Both the position numbers and the translations under genes were made by a program. The notes under the pieces were generated by a model, which ran no database searches, was not told the DNA's origin, and saw only the letters and a program-made list of their open reading frames with translations. From Ruminococcaceae bacterium UBA6842 (lineage in GTDB: Bacteria; Bacillota; Clostridia; Oscillospirales; Acutalibacteraceae): 21,788 bases of DNA. This document shows, piece after piece, positions 19,530 through 21,788 of this stretch (within the stretch, counting starts at the first letter, position 1; every line of letters begins with the position of its first letter). The stretch spans positions 1 through 21,788 of the forward strand of contig DKDS01000074.1 of the NCBI GenBank assembly GCA_002451855.1. The letters run 5' to 3'.

Positions 19530-20419
19530 TGCAATGTGAGAAAAAGACAATTTCCGGCAATTTACTGGAAGCGGATTTTTACCCGGTATGGGAAAACGGA
19601 AACAAAATGCCTACAAGACCTCGCGGTACTAAGCCGTCAAGTGAAGCCCAAAAGAAATATAACAACAATATTGCGATAAAGAATGCGGTCCGTATGATAA
19701 ACGCAAATTTCATAAACGGAGATTTTCTTATGGTGCTTACCTACAATCAGAACTTCGCTCCGCGGGATTTCGACGGAGCCGCGCGAGATTTGAGCAATTA
19801 TACAAGGCGCGTAAGGACGAGAATAGCATCCGAAATAAAGCGGATAGAAAAGCAATTAAAGGTCGAGCCGAATAAGAAAGAATTAAAAAAACAGCTTAAA
19901 AGATTAAAAAGACCGTTCAAATGGTATTGCACCATAGAGGAGGTTACTTACAAAACCGGCAATAAGCACGGACAGAAAAATTATCATATGCATCTTTTTA
20001 TGACAGGAAACATAGACCGCGATACCGCAGAAGAAATATGGCATAAGGGTATGCGTGTAAACGCTTTGCGGTTTCAGCCTGAGAATTTCGGTCCCGAAGC
20101 TGCCGCTCGGTATATTTCGAAAGACCCGCAGGGAAGAAAGCGGTTTAGGCACTCGAAGAACCTAACAAAGCCGACGACAAAGAAAAAAGTCGGCAGTGTA
20201 ACGCCCCGAACGGTGGAGCTTATGGCAAAACAAAGAATTGACGACAGAGAATATTGGGAACGCCGATACAAGGGCTATCGCTTCTTGCGGTGTTTTGCCC
20301 GATTTAATAAATATAACGGTCACTGGTATGTGACTGCGGTAATGTACAAAGCCGATAAGGACAGCATATTGCCGGATTGGAAAATCGAAGGTGATGATTG
20401 GATGGCTGAATCGACTTGA
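19529..20419 (+). CDS. HUH-type replication initiator (Rep-like endonuclease)
   Basis: A 296-residue protein of the phage/plasmid rolling-circle Rep-like group. RPRGTKPSSEAQKKYNNNIA, then INANFINGDFLMVLTY, is the typical N-terminal signature. The metal-binding HUH motif is YHMHLFM (H-x-H). AARYISKDPQGRKRFRHSKN follows, and its tyrosine is the candidate nucleophile in the usual Y-x-x-K position. A basic helical insertion (IKRIEKQLKVEPNKKELKKQ) lies between the first strand and the HUH motif. Predicted role: nicking one strand at the origin to start replication. The ATG at 19529 (TAATG overlap with the previous stop, AAAGGACGG upstream) is preferred over the open frame reaching back to 19493. 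HUH Reps are typical of plasmids and small phages and less usual in a tailed phage. Confidence 0.85.
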   Translation: MQCEKKTISGNLLEADFYPVWENGNKMPTRPRGTKPSSEAQKKYNNNIAIKNAVRMINANFINGDFLMVLTYNQNFAPRDFDGAARDLSNYTRRVRTRIASEIKRIEKQLKVEPNKKELKKQLKRLKRPFKWYCTIEEVTYKTGNKHGQKNYHMHLFMTGNIDRDTAEEIWHKGMRVNALRFQPENFGPEAAARYISKDPQGRKRFRHSKNLTKPTTKKKVGSVTPRTVELMAKQRIDDREYWERRYKGYRFLRCFARFNKYNGHWYVTAVMYKADKDSILPDWKIEGDDWMAEST

Positions 20420-20452
20420 CCTGTAATGAAAAATCAAGCAAAGGAGATTGAA

Positions 20453-20737
20453 ATGAAAAAAAGATTTTACACAAAGAAGTGCGCGTCTTGTAAGCTAATA
20501 TTCAGAACGGAAAACAAAGGCGCAACCGTATGCTCGGCCTGTGAAAAGAAAGGGAAGACGGCGCCGCCTAAAAAGAAAACAAGAATACCGCGCCCGACTT
20601 ACGGAATATCTACACCGGAATTTTGCTGTGCTCTCGAACGATATAACGCTCGGATGCATACCCGATACACATACGGACAGGCGGTTATGCTCGTAGACGG
20701 TGGGTACATATCCCGAAAAGAATTTTTAAAGCTGTAA
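20453..20737 (+). CDS. Basic zinc-finger phage protein
   Basis: A 94-residue protein: N-terminal zinc site C10-A-S-C13 and C27-S-A-C30, then a very basic linker (KKGKTAPPKKKTRIPRPTYG), then a helical end (CCALERYNARMHTRYTYGQA). It probably binds nucleic acid. The ATG at 20453 has AAGGAG seven bases upstream and is preferred over the ATG at 20426, which has none. It lies between the Rep and the late regulator and could take part in either replication or early-to-late switching. Confidence 0.72.
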   Translation: MKKRFYTKKCASCKLIFRTENKGATVCSACEKKGKTAPPKKKTRIPRPTYGISTPEFCCALERYNARMHTRYTYGQAVMLVDGGYISRKEFLKL

Positions 20738-20752
20738 CAGGAGGATAACGAT

Positions 20753-21148
20753 ATGACGCTTAAAGAGCTTTCCCAGCTTTATTATTTAAACCGCGAGATA
20801 GAAGATTTAACGAACAAAATAGCTGAACTCGAAGCAAAAGCAACCGATACCTCAGTTAAAATTACGGGTATGCCGCGCGGCTCGGGTACAGGTGATAAAA
20901 TAGGGCGTGCGGTTGAGGAACTTTGTTATTATAAATCAAAGCTTATAAACCGTCTTGCGCAGTGCCGCATAGAGCTTATCCGCCTGAACGATTATATATC
21001 TGCCTGTCCGGACAGTCTTACTCGTCAAATACTCACTTACCGTTTTGTAAACGGACTGCCGTGGAATCAGGTTGCGGCAAGTGTGGGCTGTTCAATAACC
21101 TGTGAAGCGGCAAAGAAAATTGCTTATAGATATATACGCAATAATTAA
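20753..21148 (+). CDS. Sigma-like late transcription regulator (ArpU/DUF1492-like)
   Basis: A 131-residue protein. The N-terminal half is a coiled coil (LYYLNREIEDLTNKIAELEA); the middle has a Ser/Gly loop (TGMPRGSGTGDKIG, typical of this group), then a helix (VEELCYYKSKLINRL). The C-terminal half is a sigma-70 region 4-like HTH (LTRQILTYRFVNGLPWNQVA, then ASVGCSITCEAAKKIAYRYI). Such proteins sit just before packaging genes in Firmicutes phages and switch on late transcription. AGGAGG precedes the ATG. A probable late promoter with tandem TGTCCC repeats begins three bases after its stop codon and would be the natural target. Confidence 0.83.
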   Translation: MTLKELSQLYYLNREIEDLTNKIAELEAKATDTSVKITGMPRGSGTGDKIGRAVEELCYYKSKLINRLAQCRIELIRLNDYISACPDSLTRQILTYRFVNGLPWNQVAASVGCSITCEAAKKIAYRYIRNN

Positions 21149-21151
21149 AGT

Positions 21152-21183
21152 TGTCCCCAATGTCCCGAATTTGTTGTTATACT
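21152..21183 (+). promoter_or_regulatory. Probable late promoter with tandem 9-bp repeats
   Basis: TGTCCCCAA (21152-21160) and TGTCCCGAA (21161-21169) are directly adjacent and differ at one base. They end 8 bases before TATACT (21178-21183), a 5-of-6 match to a -10 box. There is no -35 box in the normal place, so the repeats probably bind an activator or sigma-like protein, most simply the product of the gene just upstream. Transcription would run into the HNH and terminase genes. Confidence 0.6.
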
Positions 21184-21210
21184 GATATCATAGGATTAAG
21201 GACAGGGACT

Positions 21211-21663
21211 GTGAAGTGTCATATGCTTTTAAAACGTATTTGCCCGGTGTGCGGAAAGGTTATTCCAATAAGTCAATCACGATGTCCGGAGCATCCGAGT
21301 CGGCACAAAGACTATGACGATAATGTCAGATATATCAGAGATAAGAAATATCATAGCTTTTATCTGACATCTGCGTGGGAAGCGGTAAAGACATCAGCAA
21401 TCAACAAAGCCAACGGCATTTGTATTTACACTTTCTTTTTTGAAAAGAAGCTTGCGGCGTGCGAAGAAGTACATCATATCGTGCCGCTTAAAGACGATTG
21501 GGAGCGGCGCTTAGATGTTGATAATTTAATACCGCTCACACACCGAGTACACATGCAAATAGAAAAAGAGTATCGAGAGGGCGAAAAAGCAAAGGTTCAG
21601 GCCCTGCTTTTTGATCTAAAACGGCGTTTTGAAAGCGGAACTCTTGACCGTGGGGGAGAGTAA
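21211..21663 (+). CDS. HNH endonuclease of the phage packaging type
   Basis: About 150 residues. The N-terminal zinc site is CPVCGKVIP with CPEH, followed by YHSFYLTSAWEAVKTSAINK (the Y.s..W...r...l segment), and the HNH core EVHHIVPLKDDW, LDVDNLIPL, THRVHMQIEKEY supplying the two adjacent His, Asn and last His. HNH proteins encoded beside the terminase are known to be needed for terminase cleavage of cos-type phages. Odd: the structural cysteines that normally flank the core (C..C, then C..CH) are mostly replaced here (CIYT and THRVH), though the catalytic residues remain. The GTG at 21211, with AAGGA eight bases upstream, is preferred; the ATG at 21223 is possible. Confidence 0.85.
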   Translation: MKCHMLLKRICPVCGKVIPISQSRCPEHPSRHKDYDDNVRYIRDKKYHSFYLTSAWEAVKTSAINKANGICIYTFFFEKKLAACEEVHHIVPLKDDWERRLDVDNLIPLTHRVHMQIEKEYREGEKAKVQALLFDLKRRFESGTLDRGGE

Positions 21664-21754
21664 AAAAGTTTCAAAGGTTTGAGAGGATACCGCCCGCCCT
21701 CCTTTTTCGCGCAAAAACTCCCTAAATCACATATGCGAGGTGAAAAGCAAAAAA
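21664..21754 (+). other. Gap before terminase gene, candidate cos region
   Basis: Ninety-one noncoding bases with a marked composition change: AAAGGTTTGAGAGGATACCG, then CCCGCCCTCC, a T-run, CGCGCAAAAACTCCC, then the terminase ribosome site GAGGTG. In cos phages of Firmicutes the cohesive-end site usually lies exactly here, between the HNH and terminase small-subunit genes. No clear palindrome is seen, so this is by position and composition only. Confidence 0.4.
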
Positions 21755-21788
21755 ATGGGACGCTCAGCAAAGCCGGTTGAACTTCTTC
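21755..21788 (+). CDS. Start of terminase small subunit (P27-like), cut by the window end
   Basis: Only 11 codons are visible, MGRSAKPVELL. This opening (M-G-R-x-A-K-P-x-E-L) is typical of P27-family terminase small subunits, which bind the packaging site and hand DNA to the large subunit. The ATG at 21755 follows GAGGTG at 12 bases; an in-frame GTG at 21740 overlaps that site. The position right after an HNH gene supports the call. Confidence 0.65.
   Translation, partial: MGRSAKPVELL

Larger units (their letters stand above)
3366..21788. mobile_element. Integrated tailed phage (prophage), left part
   Basis: Bounded on the left by the tRNA remnant and a tyrosine integrase. It holds, in order, a lysogeny module with repressor and face-to-face promoters, early genes, a sliding clamp/helicase-methylase/Rep replication region, a late regulator with a repeat-containing promoter, an HNH endonuclease and the start of a terminase small subunit. 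That order is the one seen in siphoviruses of Clostridia. No IS element or obviously broken gene interrupts the operons, so the element looks potentially functional. Right end, capsid, tail and lysis genes lie beyond base 21788. Confidence 0.93.

Noticed and set aside
1..21788. CRISPR array
   Set aside because: No regularly spaced repeat of 23-40 bases is present. The repeats found are a gene duplication, short operators, the AT-rich pair and the late promoter repeats.

Overview
The window runs from the chromosome of a Bacillota/Clostridia-type bacterium (probably a gut Oscillospiraceae- or Ruminococcaceae-like organism) into the left part of an integrated tailed phage. The host assignment is an inference. 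It rests on moderate-to-low GC, strong AGGAGG-type ribosome binding sites, a clostridial-style NADP glutamate dehydrogenase and a UgtP/MGDG-synthase-like glycosyltransferase, and on the phage gene families. The sequence ends just after the start of a terminase small subunit gene, so the packaging, structural and lysis genes and the right end of the prophage lie outside.

Host part (1-3365): the 3' part of gdhA with its terminator; a family 28 glycosyltransferase with its own promoter; and, on the minus strand, two barstar-like genes made by a 399-bp-offset tandem duplication, followed by a large hairpin terminator. A 12-bp-stem terminator at 3331-3366 belonged to a tRNA gene. Only the last 24 bases of that tRNA (probably tRNA-Ser), including CCA, remain here at 3366-3389. 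This is the phage attachment site.

Lysogeny module (3432-7160): tyrosine integrase (-), ImmA/IrrE metallopeptidase (+), a PD-(D/E)XK HsdR-N-like nuclease (-), a small basic one-helix membrane protein (-) and an XRE repressor (-). The switch region at 6956-7164 holds two near-consensus promoters that face each other and give opposing, overlapping transcripts. GTTGA-N6-TCAAC palindromes, the probable repressor operators, lie around them. This resembles the face-to-face switch of phage 186.

Early region (7165-9145): a Cro-like HTH protein and several small genes, interrupted by one minus-strand accessory gene (DUF2441-like, possibly ADP-ribosyltransferase fold) with its own extended -10 promoter.

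Replication and DNA-modification region (9142-20737): one long, tightly coupled plus-strand operon with many ATGA overlaps. It encodes a DnaN-type sliding clamp, a fused SNF2 helicase/beta-class DNA methyltransferase ending in a clamp-binding-like motif (QLTMF), a PcfK-like protein (the family related to the Cas9 inhibitor AcrIIA9), a DUF7666-like protein and a PcfJ-like protein. These are followed by a ParB/DUF3102-like coiled-coil protein, a run of very small Cys-rich or membrane genes, an ASCH-domain protein, a zinc-ribbon protein, a DUF6017-like protein and an HUH-type replication endonuclease. The only sizeable gap, 18862-19115, is full of inverted repeats and AT-rich direct repeats just upstream of the replication genes. 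It is a candidate origin or structured RNA.

Late switch and packaging (20753-21788): a sigma-like/ArpU-DUF1492-like regulator; a probable late promoter with two perfect tandem 9-bp repeats of the form TGTCCCNAA; an HNH endonuclease of the packaging type; a GC-rich/T-rich gap that may be cos; and the start of a P27-like terminase small subunit.
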